From Hyperoodon ampullatus (Eukaryota; Chordata; Mammalia; Artiodactyla; Ziphiidae), in assembly GCA_949752795.1 (NCBI GenBank), contig OX457070.1:34195574-34259573 (forward strand): a stretch of DNA of 64,000 nucleotides, written 5' to 3'. This document shows, piece after piece, positions 45,299-57,349 of the stretch. Numbering within the stretch: position 1 is the stretch's first letter; the number at the start of each line of letters is the position of its first letter. The position numbers and the translations under genes are program-made. The notes under the pieces were generated by a model. That model ran no database searches and had not been told where the DNA came from. It saw only the letters and a program-made list of their open reading frames with translations.

Positions 45299-46436
45299 AC
45301 AAACTTTGAATCATAATACAAATGTTTTTTAATAGCTTACATCAATGTATGAGTAGCTTTAAGATCATACAGAAAGTAAGTGACAGGGCTGAGGAAGGAC
45401 ACAGATGTTTTAATTCCCCAGACGGTGATCCACTTGCCTCATTTTTTATTCAAGAAATATTTAATTGAGCACTTAGATCATGTGGCAGGCAACCTTATGC
45501 TGCTTTAATAAAGGCATTTTAGACTTGTTGGGTTTGTTGGGTTTTGAGTTCAAGATCTCCAACATTAAAATTTAAAAAATAATTTTAAAAGAATATTTAA
45601 GGAGGACTGATTATTTCTAAAGAGCTAACGGTACAAAACGTATTAATCAAGTGAAGTCAGAAGTCATTCAATTCACAAGGATTGTGATGCCAAGGCAGGA
45701 AAGGCTAGTGAGGTTGGTAGGAAAGGAGCAAAGGGGGTGGGACTCAATCAAGGATGGATGGCCAGTCCTTGCAGGGATGCTCACAGAATGGACTTGCGTC
45801 TTTTAAAAAAAAACAACCAAAAAACAGATGCTTTCACATCTACTCTAGATGTTTTGTTACTAGGGAAGAGCTTGAGAAAAAGGGAAATGTATCCATGCAA
45901 TGGCAATAAGGGAAACTCAATATGTGACCTAAGTGGGGGAAAAAAAAACTTGTAGAAGAATGTGTATTATAGAGTTAGTTCATTCATTTACTCAATCATT
46001 CAACAAGTATAAGCTCCAGGCATTGTGCAGGGGCTCAAGAATATAGCTCTGAAGGATGCATGGAGCCCCTAACGCAGGCCACCTCCCTGGCCAGGTCCTC
46101 CCTTGGTTGGGTGCTGCCCCTCAGAGGAAGGGTGGGCTGAGAAGGCTGTGTTCCTCCGTGTCTGCCTCCTGCCGGCCCTGTCCTCTTCAGTTCTCTGAGG
46201 GCCTCCACCCCTATCTTCTTCCCGCAGGGCATGGCTCCTCCTCTCTCCCAAGTCCCAGGATAATCCTCAAACCATGATGATCCCAAACAGTCCATTTCCC
46301 AGGCTGCATTTTTCAAATAAGCATGTCGGGGTGAAGCAGGAGTGGTACACAGGACTGGAAGAAGCCAAGAGAGGGGGTGTACAGGGCAGGGTGGGAGGGA
46401 GGAAAAGAACCCTCTAGTTTCTGTCTTCTTAAAAGC
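45299..46436. other. No gene recognised; L2 scrap
   Basis: 'attcatttactcaatcattcaacaag' at about 45985-46045 is a reversed L2 3' end. The rest is unassigned. The 179-residue minus-strand frame at 46035-46574 overlaps this L2 scrap and the MIR, so it is not a gene. Confidence 0.5.
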
Positions 46437-46620
46437 GCAGTGTAGTGAAATGGGTAAAATCTGGTGCCTGGAGGTCCAAGTTGCCTGGGGGTTGGAGCCT
46501 GGGCTTTTCCGCTTGCCACCTGAGCCACCTGAGACACATTCTCGAACACTCTCTGTACCCGTTTTCCCAATCATAACATTGGAGGAATACTGTTATTTCC
46601 TAAGGCCGTATTCATAATAT
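46437..46620 (+). repeat. MIR, sense orientation
   Basis: 'gcagtgtagtgaaatggg', 'ttgcctgggggttggagcctgg' and 'ctctctgtacccgttttccc' follow MIR order. Confidence 0.6.
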
Positions 46621-47346
46621 GGACAAAGCATTCCAGCAGCACCTCAAACATAATAAACATTCTATGTCGGCTGAAAGCACAATTTGGGGAGCCCTCTGCC
46701 ACTGTGACATCAAGGTAGGTCTGCTCAGCTCTCTGTCTTCCTCTGCAGCTCTATTCCTGGTGACCCGTGGGTAGCTCTCAGGCAAAACTCAACATACTCA
46801 ATGACTTAACAACTCCTAGGGACGACAGTCCAAATTCATAATGAGGGGAAAAGAAATTTGCATCAAAGGGACAAATCTGCAAATGTTTGCGTGGTCCCAC
46901 TGTGGATAACCTCTGAGGTTATTATGCAGAGTGATTTCATTCCTGTTTTCTCAACTTCCTGCTTCTAGTCTTGGCCCAGGAGCCTACCTCTGCCTAACAA
47001 AGCCCATTGCAGTGCCTTTCCAACAAGATTCCTCCCTTGGCAGCCCTCCTAGTATGTGCAAGCAGCTCATTTTAAAATAGAATCCTTTTTTCCTTTGGTC
47101 CTTCTGCCTTTAGAATTCAGGGTTCTAAGTGGAAAAATAGAGTCATCATAGTCCTTTCTCCCATTTTCTTCCCTCCTCTGTCCCAACCCTTTTCTTCTAG
47201 GTCTCTTTTCTTCCTCTTTTATTGTCTTTGCTCTTTGTTCCCTTGAACTTCTCAGAATGGAATGACTCAGAATGGAGGTGATATTGCCCTGGACTTGATA
47301 TTGTTCTGAACCAGATAGATGATAGTCTAGGTAACAGTACTTTCTT
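46621..47346. other. No gene recognised
   Basis: A donor-like 'aaggtaggt' and acceptor-like 'tcttcctctgcag' near 46712-46748 are only about 30 bases apart and cannot bound an intron. Around 47090-47230 the sequence is pyrimidine-rich. Confidence 0.4.
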
Positions 47347-47558
47347 TCTTTTTTTTTTTTTTTTTTGCGGTACGCGGGCCTCTCACTGTTGTGGCCTCTC
47401 CCGTTGCGGAGCACAGGCTCCAGACACGCAGGCTCAGCGGCCATGGCTCACGGGCCCAGCTGCTCCATGGCATGTGGGATCTTCCCGGACCAGGGCACAA
47501 ACCCATGTCCCCTGCATCAGCAGGTGGACTCTCAACCACTGCGCCACCAGGGAAGCCC
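47347..47558 (-). mobile_element. CHR SINE, short young form
   Basis: Reverse copy from a T run and 'gcggtacgcgggcctctcac' to 'gcgccaccagggaagccc'. The 17-bp duplication 'ggtaacagtactttctt' is perfect at 47330-47346 and 47559-47575. Confidence 0.98.
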
Positions 47559-47575
47559 GGTAACAGTACTTTCTT

Positions 47576-48369
47576 TTCTGAACTTGGTGCTTTTCTGAAA
47601 AAGGAGAGATGAGAGGTTCTTGGATGAAGAATCAGAGCTGGAGAGAGAAGCAACCTACTCCAGGGAAAAGACATTCTGGGAGCTGATTGGTTCATTTTTG
47701 GAGCAATCACTCTCCAGGTTCCCAGGATGGCCAGACTTAGTTTCTCTTAGACTTGGAGTAAAATGCATCATGCTGGACCCAAGTGTTCCCCTGGTCTTCA
47801 ATCCAGTGTCTTTTATCTCTGGGTTTCAGGCTGTAGATAACATCAACTGTTTTATTATTTATTGTAAAGTGACTGTCTCATCTTGGATCCACATATGATT
47901 TATTTTGTTGGTTATTATTTCCTGAGTCATGAAGGGAGGGGTTCCAGTGTTCAGGAAGCCCAAGAATGGATGAGATTTGCTTGACTGCTTAGGAAACTCT
48001 GTCTAAAAATGAATCTTTTCAGAGATATGCCCAAGGACCAAATACAGGGTGGAATTTTGCTCTTAACCTACAGGTAACCTATTTATCTCAGTTATGGTTA
48101 GACTATGAACAGTATTTCAAGGGAAAGAAAATATTTTTAGTTTTTAACCACAGTATATTTTGTGTAGGTAGATGTGAACAGCACCTTTGGGGGGGGAAAA
48201 AAAGGATAGCTGTGTGATTAAAACAAAAAATCTAGTTGTCATCCAACTTCTTTTTTTTTTTCCCTTTAAATTAGTCTTTTAATTTGATTGATTGATTTGA
48301 GTTAGTTCTGAAAACTGAACTGATATTTTACCAGTTCAGACACAGCCATGTTGAGACTTGGCCTCCTGA
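47576..48369. other. No gene recognised
   Basis: Unassigned. Open frames at 47620-47898 show no domain. Confidence 0.4.
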
Positions 48370-48890
48370 TCCTGTAAAGGAGGAAAAATAATTTTTCCTC
48401 TACTCTTCTGAGTTCTTGGTTGAGACCCCTGTGATGAAAGACAGATTAGTGAGAGAAAAGCAAACAGAAGTTGATTAACATGTATACCTCATCTACACAT
48501 GGGAGACACCCAGGGAAAAATGAGTGACACTCCGAAGTGGCTTAGAATTCAGGATTAAATTCCATCTTAGTAGGGAAAAGGGAGTAAGTCCCTTAGGGAG
48601 AGTAAACGATTTTTAGGAAAGATGAACAGGCCCTTAGAAGAACAGATGGGAGACAGGATAGTTTGATGTCGACTTCTAGTCTCCTTTCCTGTGATAAGAG
48701 TCAGTCTTCTCTGGTTGATGAAACTCCTGGGGCAGGAGATTTATGACAACTGAGCTCCTTTTGGAGGATCTGTCTTCAGGCAGATAAGAAAAGTCTATCC
48801 CAGCATTTTCTGTTTTTCAAGTGCCTTCAGCTCAAAATAATCAACATACCAGAGTTTTGAGGTGGCATATTCTGCTACCCTTTGACCCTT
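48370..48890. repeat. Probable old LTR or other interspersed repeat, unnamed
   Basis: 'gtgatgaaagacagattagtgagag', 'catctacacatgggagacaccc' and 'tttggaggatctgtcttcagg' read like a dispersed repeat I have seen but cannot name. No ends or duplication defined. Confidence 0.35.
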
Positions 48891-49436
48891 CACAGAGTCT
48901 ATGACCTGGGGCTTATTAGGTCCCTCATTTAAAACAGTCCAAGGGAGTTACCAGATTCCTCACGTAATTACTCCTGTCTTAAGTAGACCAAGGAAAAACT
49001 AAATTATCAGTTCCACAAGTGTGAAGGAGAGAAACTCTGAAGTTAGAAGGACAGGTCCCATGAATGGCTTTTCTGTCTCTTTACTTTTCGGTAAATGTAA
49101 GCAGTCAGAAGAGAAGGTCTGCTACTACACTGCAGCTCGACATCTTTCTTGTTTTTTTCCTCCCTCTGTGGCTGTTCCTTCTGGTTCTTCCTCTTCCCCC
49201 AGAACTCTTACCCTTGGGGAGCCCCAGGGCTCTTTTCTTGGCCCTAGTCACCATCTGCTTTCATTCCCCTGTTATCTCATTCAGTCTTGTGACTTTACAT
49301 TCCACTCGGGAATTCAGGAGTGTGCAAACTTGAAGCGACAAGATGCCCGCAACTCTCAAATGGTTCCTTTAAACAAAGAAAACACAGCGGATATAAAAAG
49401 AGAAACATAAGACAAATGTGGCAAAATGTTAATATA

Positions 49437-49452
<16 letters not shown>
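48891..49452. other. No gene recognised; ends in (TA)n
   Basis: The open frames at 49021-49410 and 49064-49333 overlap each other in pyrimidine-rich DNA and have no domain. A (TA)n run at about 49431-49452 leads into the SINE tail. Confidence 0.45.
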
Positions 49453-49496
<44 letters not shown>

Positions 49497-49686
49497 GGTA
49501 CGCGGGCCTCTCACTGTTGTGGCCTCTCCCATTGCGGAGCACAGGCTCCGGACGCGCAGGCTCAGCGGCCATGGCTCATGGGCCCAGCCACTCCGCAGCA
49601 TGTGGGATCTTCCTGGACCGGGGCACGAACCTGTGTCCCCTTCATCGGCAGGCGGACCCTCAATCACTGTGCCACCAGGGAAGCCC
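49453..49686 (-). mobile_element. CHR SINE, short young form, with very long T run
   Basis: About 42 T, then 'gcggtacgcgggcctctcac' to 'gtgccaccagggaagccc'. 'gttaata' at 49428-49434 and 49687-49693 is a short duplication; the (TA)n run seems to have grown from it. Length-unstable and probably recent. Confidence 0.96.
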
Positions 49687-49799
49687 GTTAATAATTATTG
49701 AATGAAAGTAGAAAGTATATGTACTAAATATATGTACAATTCTGTGTTTATAAACGTACATGTTAAAAGAATGGAAATAGGTAAATAAATATCATCTAT

Positions 49800-50815
49800 A
49801 TACTGACGACTCCCGAATCATGTCTCCTGCCCAGACCTTTCTCCTGAACTCCAGACTCCAACTGCCCCCTGACTTCCCCATTTGGGGGTCAGAGTAACAC
49901 ACCCCAAACTGAACTGATCTGCCCTCCTCTTTGCAAGGCGTCTCCATCAGTAGCTTCCCCACCTCGGTTGATAAGAGCTCCATTTTTTGTAGCTGTTCAG
50001 GCCAAAAACTTTGGAGGCACACTGACTCCTCTTTCCCTCCCAGCCCACATCCCATCCTGCAGGAAGTCCTGTCGCTTCCGTCTGCAGAGCGTATTCAGGA
50101 GATGGTCACTTTCCCCACCGCCTCTCTGCACCTCCATCTAAACCACTCCCAGCCCTTCCTTGGATCACTGCAGTGGTCTCCCAACTGGTTGTCCTGTTTC
50201 TGCCTTGTCCCCCTACGTCTATTCTCAACTGAGAAGCCAGAGAGACTCTTTAAAAATGAAGTCTGATTGTGTTCCCTCTCTGCTCAAAAGCAGAGTCTCA
50301 GCCAGAGTAAACAAGGAAAGAGTGGAAGCTGAAATCCTTCTCCAGCCCTGGGCCCTACGTGGTCTACTTCCACGTCCCTCCTGGCCTGCTCTGCTCCAGC
50401 CACCCTAGCCCCCTCACTGTTTCTGGGATAAACCAAAATGCTCCTGCCTTCTTGGGACTCTGTACTGGCTGCCACCCTTGCCTGGAAGCCTCCTCCTCTA
50501 AACATTTACACCTTTCCAAGTCTTTGCTTACAGTTACTTCTTAACAAGGCCTCCCCCTGTGACTGCAGCCTGCTCTCCACACAGGCTAGATCCATCTAGT
50601 CCTGCTCTCATTTCCCTACAGCACTCGCCACATTCTAACACACTTGCTATTTCACTTCTGTATTGATCACCGTCTCTCCCACTTGAATATCAGCTTGGTG
50701 AGGCTAAGGATGTTTTGCCTGCTGTTAAGTGCCCTGTCCAAGAATACTGCCTGGCCCAATTAGGAAGCCTGGAAGGCAGTAAATATTTGTAGAATAAATG
50801 CATTCAATGAATGGT
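49800..50815 (+). mobile_element. L2, sense strand, about 1 kb
   Basis: 'cactgcagtggtctcccaactgg', 'aatgaagtctgattgtgttccc', 'tactggctgccacccttgcctgg', 'cccacttgaatatcagcttgg' and the end 'ggcagtaaatatttgtagaataaatgcattcaatgaatgg' track the L2 3' kilobase in order. This is the longest L2 in the window. The open frames at 49792-50544 are decayed L2 text or chance. Confidence 0.8.
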
Positions 50816-51744
50816 GACACTTTGGTTGTATTTCTTGAGCCAAAAACCTATACTGTGAACTTTAATAGGCCATAAATTAAACTTAAGTCAAAACTCTTTT
50901 AAGTTCAGAATCCTGAGCTACACTCTCCTGCCACTCCAGTTTGTTCTTTATTTTCTTACTACAGTGGTGCAAAGCTGTCTGTGAATGACCTCTTCTATGA
51001 ATGATTTCATTGTTCTTTTTATTCGTTATGTTGCAATTCTTGGAACTCGTATCAATTCAGCTGTTTCATTGATTTCACTTAGTACTTCCTTAAGGTGAAA
51101 TGAAATTACTCAATAGGTGAGAATCACTGTGAGTTAAGTGTGAGTTAAAGTCCAAATAAGAATAATCTCCCTTTGAACTGGCAGAAATTAAACAAGTGTC
51201 CCATGGGATATGAAGATGCACCTTTGATATCTATTCTCCCTAAAACTCGCTCCCACCTCTACATGCAATGACAAGCCAGGTTCTTCCTAAATGTTATTAG
51301 TCCCTTGAACCAGTATGAAAAATTCTTTTTGATAACATAATAGATTTTCCTCAATCTTTCTTGGCTGATTCCTTACATAGGAGATGCAGAATTATCATTA
51401 TGCTCCCAGAAAGGGCTATATACGTAATGCAACATTGTTCTTTTCTATAGTAATTCTGCTACTAAAAATAGTCTATTCTAGAAGATGGCCCCACTTTTTT
51501 CTAGCTTGACCGTATTCATAGACATTTTAAATGACTTTCTTGGTTTCTCAAACTAAATCTTATAGTTTTAAATGGATGAAAGCCCAATGGCTACTGAACA
51601 GAATAAGTTCATCTTATCCTTTCTACTTCATCTCTTCCCTTTCTATTAGACATCAAAATTGGTGAATTCAGAGAGAAAAGACAGCTAATAAAAGCACTAA
51701 ATGGAAATGAATTTTACAGCATTAAGTTGAACAGAGGTTTTAAA
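50816..51744. other. No gene recognised
   Basis: Unassigned AT-rich DNA. Confidence 0.4.
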
Positions 51745-51907
51745 AAAGATCTGATCCCTGAGAGAGAAAATGGTAACATTCATGTGGCAAAATCCTCACC
51801 AAAATCCAATTGGTGAATCTGGGCAAAGGGTATCTGGAAGTCCTTTGCACAATTCTTGCAGCTTTTCTCTAAGTTTGGAATTATTTCAAAATAAAGAATT
51901 TTTTTTA
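51745..51907 (+). mobile_element. L1 3' end scrap, sense strand
   Basis: 'ggtgaatctgggcaaagggtat', 'tttgcacaattcttgcag' and 'aattatttcaaaataaag' are the last bases of an old L1. Confidence 0.7.
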
Positions 51908-52809
51908 AAAGGTTTGATCCTTTTGGGCTAAGTATTAGTAAATAAGGCATCAGCATGTGTTAAGCATTTAGCAGTCTTGCTGGGGATACATAAAGATGAA
52001 TAGCATTCAGATCTTGTCCACATATTTTTCGCAGTCCAGAAGGGGAGAGAAACATGTAAATAAATGTCGCAGGATAATAAAGTGAGGTATCTCTGTCTCA
52101 GCTTCAGCTGAGGTACCAGTGAATAGATATCAGTGTAATAAAGAAAGTTGATGGTAAGACTCACCTCTCCCAATGCAGAATTTACACAGGAAATGAGAAA
52201 TAATGAAGTCCTAAGCTTCTTAGTCAGTTCAAGGCTTAGTCAGTTCAAATCATCCTGTCTTCTAATAATCACTCCTCACTAGAAAACCCACCTAAATTCT
52301 CAAACCACTTTATAACAACAAAGGTAGAACATAGAAAATCCAGAAGCTGAAAGGAAAAGACAGGGAAGAAGACCAGGTAAACTGTGTTGGACACACGTCT
52401 CTTGTTTTCTCCCTGGGCACTTTCTAATGTCCTACTAGGGACTAGGCACACAGGAGGCAATTAATAACTACTCTTTTGGGCAACCAGATATTATTATGTC
52501 TTCTGATGTAATGCAAGGAAGTACTAATATCACCTATGACACAGTCTAGCCAAAAATGTTTAACTGGAACACATGAAATATTTCGATCTAATTTATAGTT
52601 TGCAGGAAATACAGGGGATAGAGGATCAAGATAATATACACAAGCAAGCAATCAGACAAAAACCAGGAGGTGGGAAACCTGGCCAAGTCTCTTCATTAAG
52701 TCAGTGCAATATTGCAGCAGACTAGGCTACATTAAAAGAGACTTAAGGGGCAAAATAACCAGATGGGATGGAAATCCTGGACTGAATCTTCTTGAACAAG
52801 ATAAGTGAT
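51908..52809. other. No gene recognised
   Basis: Unassigned DNA before the inverted L1. Open frames at 51928-52173, 52269-52460 and 52442-52651 (minus) lack domains and splice context. Confidence 0.4.
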
Positions 52810-52825
52810 AAAGACAGTTAGGGAT

Positions 52826-53751
52826 GTTGAGCATCCTTTCATGTGTTTGTTGGCAATCTGTATATCTTCTTTGGAGAAATGTCTATTTAGGTCTTCTGCC
52901 CATTTTTGGATTGGGTTGTTTGTTTTTTTGATATTGAGCTGCATGAGCTGTTTGCATATTTTGGAGATTAATCCTTTGTCAGTTGCTTCATTTGCAAATA
53001 TTTTCTCCCATTCTGAGGGTTGTCTTTTGGTCTTGTTTATGGTTTCCTTTGTTGTGCAAAAGCTTTTAAGTTTCATTAAGTCCCATTTGTTTATTTTTGT
53101 TTTTATTTCTATTTCTCTAGGAAGTGGGTGAAAAAGGATCTTGTTGTGATTTATGTCATAGAGTGTTCTGCCTATGTTTTCCTCTAAGAGTTTGATAGTG
53201 TCTAGCCTTACATTTAGGTCTTTAATCCATTTTGTGTTTATTTTTGTGTATGGTGTTAGGAAGTGTTCTAATTTCATTCTTTTCCATGTAGCTGTCCAGT
53301 TTTCCCAGCACCACTTATTGAAGAGGATGTCTTTTCTCCACTGTATATCCTTGCCTCCTTTATCAAAGATAAGGTAAGCAAAAGTGCGTGGGTTTATCTC
53401 TGGGCTTTCTATTCTGTTCCATTGATCTATATTTCTGTTTTTGTGCCAGTACCATACTGTCTGGATTGCTGTAGCTTTGTAGTATAGTCTGAAGTCCAGG
53501 AGCCTGATTCCTCCAGCTTCGTTTTTCTTTCTCCAGATTGCTTTGGCTATTCGGGGTCTTTTGTGTTTCCATAGAAATTGTGAAATTTTTTGTTCTAGTT
53601 CTGTGAAAAATGCCATTGGTAGTTTGATAGGGATTGCATTGAATCTGTAGATTGCTTTGGGTAGTATAGTCATTTTCACAATGTTGATTCTTCCAATACA
53701 AGAACATGGTATATCGCTCCATCTGTTTGTATCATCTTTAATTTCTTTCAT
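52826..53751 (-). pseudogene. L1 ORF2 piece in the inverted segment, C-terminal to the RT
   Basis: An open minus-strand frame of 339 residues, of which about the first 308 are L1 ORF2 (from '[15 protein letters not shown]' through '[19 protein letters not shown]' to '[10 protein letters not shown]'). The last 31 read through the duplication into flanking DNA. It covers the thumb and linker region between the reverse transcriptase and the C-terminal cysteine domain. The frame differs from the RT piece because of a 65-bp duplication at 53931-54055. Confidence 0.92.
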
Positions 53752-53930
53752 CAGTGTCTTATAGTTTTCTGCATACAGGTCTTTTGTCTCCTTAGGTAGT
53801 TTTATCCCTAGGTATTTTATTCTTTTTGTTGCAATGGTAAATGGGAGTGTTTCCTTAATTTTTCTTTCAGATTTTTCATCGTTAATGTATAGGAATGCAA
53901 GAGATTTCTGTGCATTAATTTTGTATCCTG

Positions 53931-54055
53931 CTACTTTATCAAATTCATTGATTAGGTCTAGTAGTTTTCTGGTAGCATCTTTAGTTTTCTGGTAGCTACT
54001 TTACCAAATTCATTGAGTAGCTCTAGTAGTTTTCTGGTAGCATCTTTAGGATTCT
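53931..54055. repeat. 65-bp tandem duplication inside the L1
   Basis: 'ctactttatcaaattcattg' at 53931 and 'ctactttaccaaattcattg' at 53996 begin two copies, both running to 'ggtagcatctttag'. The period is 65 bases, not a multiple of three, so ORF2 is shifted there. Confidence 0.9.
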
Positions 54056-54507
54056 CTATGTATAGTATCATGTCATCTGCAAAAAATGACAGTTTTACTT
54101 CTTCTTTTCCAATATGGATTCCTTTTATTTCTTTTTCTTCTCTGATTGCCACGATTAAAACTTCCAAAACTATGTTGAATAATAGTGGTGAGAGTGGGCA
54201 ACCTTGTCTTGTTCCTGATCTTAGAGGAAATGGTTTCAGTTTTTCACCACTGAGAATGATGTTGGCTGTGGGTTTGTCATATATGGCCTTTGTTATGTTG
54301 AGGTAGGTTCCCTCTATGCCTACTTTCTGGAGAGTTTTTATCATAACTAGTTGTTGGATTTTGTCAAAAGCTTTTTCTGCATCTATTGAGATGATCATAT
54401 GGTTTTTCTCCTTCAATTTGTTAATATGGTTTATCACATTGATTGATTTGCATATATTGAAGAATCCTTGCATTCCTGGGATAAACCCCACTTGATCATG
54501 GTGTATG
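53958..54507 (-). pseudogene. L1 ORF2 reverse transcriptase piece, inverted segment
   Basis: Open minus-strand frame (to 54524 with flanking codons) covering the reverse transcriptase palm. Motif A is '[10 protein letters not shown]' (about residues 46-55), motif B region '[14 protein letters not shown]' (about 104-117) and the catalytic 'FADD' at about 148-151. Key aspartates are present. It lacks the endonuclease and N-terminal part, has no promoter and ends after the frameshift, so it is dead despite intact motifs. Confidence 0.93.
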
Positions 54508-54531
54508 GGAGAAATGTAAATCAAAACTACA

Positions 54532-55086
54532 ATGAGGTATTACCTCATAGTGGTCAGAATAGCCATCATCAAAAAATCTACAAACAATAAATGCTGGAGA
54601 TGTTGTGGAGAAAAGGGAACCTTCTTGCACTGTTGGTGGGAATGTAAATTGATACAGCCACTATGGAGAACAGTATGGAGGTTCCTTAAAAAACTAAAAA
54701 TAGAACTACCATATGACCCAGCAATCCCACTACTGGGCATATACCCTGAGAAAACCATAATTCAAAAAGAGTCATGTACCACAATGTTCATTGCAACACT
54801 ATTTACATTAGCCAGGACATTGAAGCAACCTAAGTGTCCATTGACAGATGAATGGATAAAGAAGATGTGGCACATATATACAATGGAATATTACTCAGCC
54901 ATAAAAAGAAATGAAATTGAGCTATTTGTAGTAAGGCGGATGGACCTAGAGTCTGTCATACAGAGTGAAGTAAGTCAGAAAGAGAAAAACAAATACTGTA
55001 TGCTAACACATATATACAGAATCTTTTTAAAAAACAATGGTTCTGATGAACCTAGGGGCAGGACAGGAATAAAGACGCAGATGTAG
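54532..55086 (+). pseudogene. L1 ORF2 C-terminal domain, sense part
   Basis: A 184-residue open frame ending at the natural ORF2 stop. The C-terminal motif is complete: C21, C25, H33, C38 in '[18 protein letters not shown]' fit CX3CX7HX4C. It continues through '[14 protein letters not shown]' and 'MEYYSAIKRNEIE'. It is followed by the 3' untranslated region, including 'caattatactccaataaag'. Confidence 0.93.
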
Positions 55087-55429
55087 AGAATGAACTTGAG
55101 GACACGGGGAGGGGGAAGGGTAAGCTGAGACGAAGTGAGAGAGTGGCATGGACATTTATACACTACCAAATGTAAAATAGATAGCTGGTCAGAAGCAGCT
55201 GCATAGCACAAGGAGATCAGCTCGGTGCTTTGTGACCACCTAGAGGGGTGGGATAGGGAAGGTGGGACAGAGATGTAAGAGGGAGGGAACATGGGGTTAT
55301 ATGATTACATATAGCTGATTCAGTTTGTTATACAGCAGAAACTAACACAACATTGTAAAGCAATTATACTCCAATAAAGATGTTTAAAAAAATAAAATCA
55401 TTTAAATAAAAAAAAAGACAGTTAGGGAT

Positions 55430-57039
55430 CTGGATATTGAAATAAAATTTACTAAAATGAAAAGATTGAAAGCATTGACTGAAAAAAGAATTAGGTTACA
55501 AAGCAGTATGTAAAATATAATCTAATTTATTATGTAGTTAATAATTACAAAGATAAAGATTTCGAATATGAGCTAATGTGATGGTCTCTGGTTTTGATTT
55601 TTGCTTATCTGCATTTCAATTTTTTCACTCCATCTATACTACATCTGTAATAATGAGGTCATTTTTTAAATGTTAGAAAATATTTTTTTTACTTCAATAG
55701 GTTGGACCCACTCCATTTCCTCTCCCTGTGACTTCTCACAGTTTATTCACTATAAAAAATAATACTGCCAAGCAAAAAGACAATGTTTAATTGGTTTAAT
55801 TGTGAGGGGAATTCAACTTCACATATAACACTCCTGAGTTAGTTATTTATTGAAATTTATGAATGTTGCAACAAATGATGTTTAATAGTGTACAGACAGC
55901 TTATGCACAGCAATTATTTGTGCTTCAATTTATATTCCAGTGGCTTTATTCATTGTTATGTATTTGGTGATAATTCAATAAATACTTGTTGATGATTATG
56001 TGAAGGAAAAGTGAAGTTAGAAGGTTTGCTTTTTCTTTTCCATCAGCACTACAGTTTGGAGACCAAATTATGTGTTTCTGTCCTCATTTTCATTTTATTC
56101 CGTGGTTGAAGCAGATGACCCAGTTACTGTTTCCTGATTTTGAAGTAATTATATGCAGGCATTTGTGCTATTGCTATTTTAACTTCTAATAGCTCTATAG
56201 AGCAGAGACAGCAGTGGACTCAGAGCTACCGTACTTAAATTCTAATCCCAATTTAGTCACTAGCTAGCTCAGTTTTTCATATATTTGAACAAGGCTAGAT
56301 GACATCTAGGGTTCCTCCTAGCTCCAAAATTCCATAATTCTAAAACATTGCATATTTTTTCCAGAGTGAGATTCTCCAAGCAAAAACAAACGGACAAACA
56401 ACAAAACCCTATATATATTGTGAGAGCTTAGCCAGTAGCAAGTTGTATGAATAGTGTTCCATAATTTGCACACGATGACTCCATAAAGAGATTGAAACAA
56501 GAAATTATTGTTATTTTTTATATTTCCAGGACAAATAAAAGCAGTAGGTTGCCTCTAGGTCTACAGATGATCTAGTAGATTCCAAAATAACTATAGTCTC
56601 AAGCAGACCCTAATAAACCTAGCAATACAAAATGCCCTATTATCCATCACAGGGAAATACAAGTTTATAATTCAAGTTAGATCATGTTAACAAATGTAAG
56701 ATATCTATCTTTTATTTTCATGGACTTTGGGGTCAGGCTAACTTGGGCTTAAATGACAGTTTTGTTACTCTGGTTCATTTTCCAAACTTTCTATAGAGTT
56801 TTTTATTTTTAATTTCCAAGACCATTCTCTGAATGTTTTCTTTTTTCCCTAGTAGCATACTGTTCTTGTTTCATAGTTACTGATTGTCTTCTCCCTGCAT
56901 CACCACTGTTTCCAACAGTTTCTTTTTCCTGTTTGCTTGTCCTGGTCCACATCTTTGACACTAGAAGCTTTCTTCTGATGTCTATTAATCCTCTGGTGTC
57001 TGCTTTTATTTTTTATTGAATCGTTTGCTTTCTTGTTGT
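55430..57039. other. No gene recognised
   Basis: AT-rich unassigned DNA. From about 56780 text becomes L1-like but too diverged to delimit. The open frame at 56318-56500 has no domain. Confidence 0.4.
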
Positions 57040-57349
57040 TGAGTTGTGACTTTATTAAATATTATGGATACTGGACCCTTACCAGATACGTGATTTACAA
57101 ATATTTTCTCCCATTCTGTAGGTTGCCTTTTCACTTTCTTGATAGTGTTTTTTTAATACAGAGATGTTTTAAAATTTGACAAAGTCTAATTTATCTATTT
57201 TTTATTTTGTAGCTTATGCTTTTGGTGTCATATCTAAGAAACCATTGCCTAATCCATGGTCATGCAGATTTTCCTGTTTTCTTCTAAGAATTTTATACTT
57301 TTAGCAGTTACATTTAAATCTTTGATTCATTCTGAGTTACTTTTTAAAA

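Larger units (their letters stand above)
52826..55413 (+). mobile_element. Young L1 with 5' inversion (twin priming)
   Basis: The sense part, about 54508-55413, holds the ORF2 end, 3' untranslated region and A-rich tail. The preceding part, 52826 to about 54507, is ORF2 sequence in reverse. Together they cover ORF2 from the reverse transcriptase to the end with only about 15-20 bases lost at the joint. The duplication 'aaagacagttagggat' is perfect over 16 bp at 52810-52825 and 55414-55429, showing a single insertion event. Long surviving frames suggest youth. Confidence 0.96.

Noticed and set aside
46035..46574. 179-residue minus-strand open frame, the longest frame outside L1 and SINE sequence
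   Set aside because: It overlaps a reversed L2 end and a MIR, has no domain and no splice context, and other frames across it are open too.
46706..46756. Donor-like and acceptor-like signals near 'aaggtaggt' and 'tcttcctctgcag'
   Set aside because: They are only about 30 bases apart, too short for an intron, and no open frame joins them.
49021..49410. 129-residue plus-strand open frame
   Set aside because: A second frame over the same bases is also open, and the DNA is pyrimidine-rich. It ends just before a SINE, with no domain.
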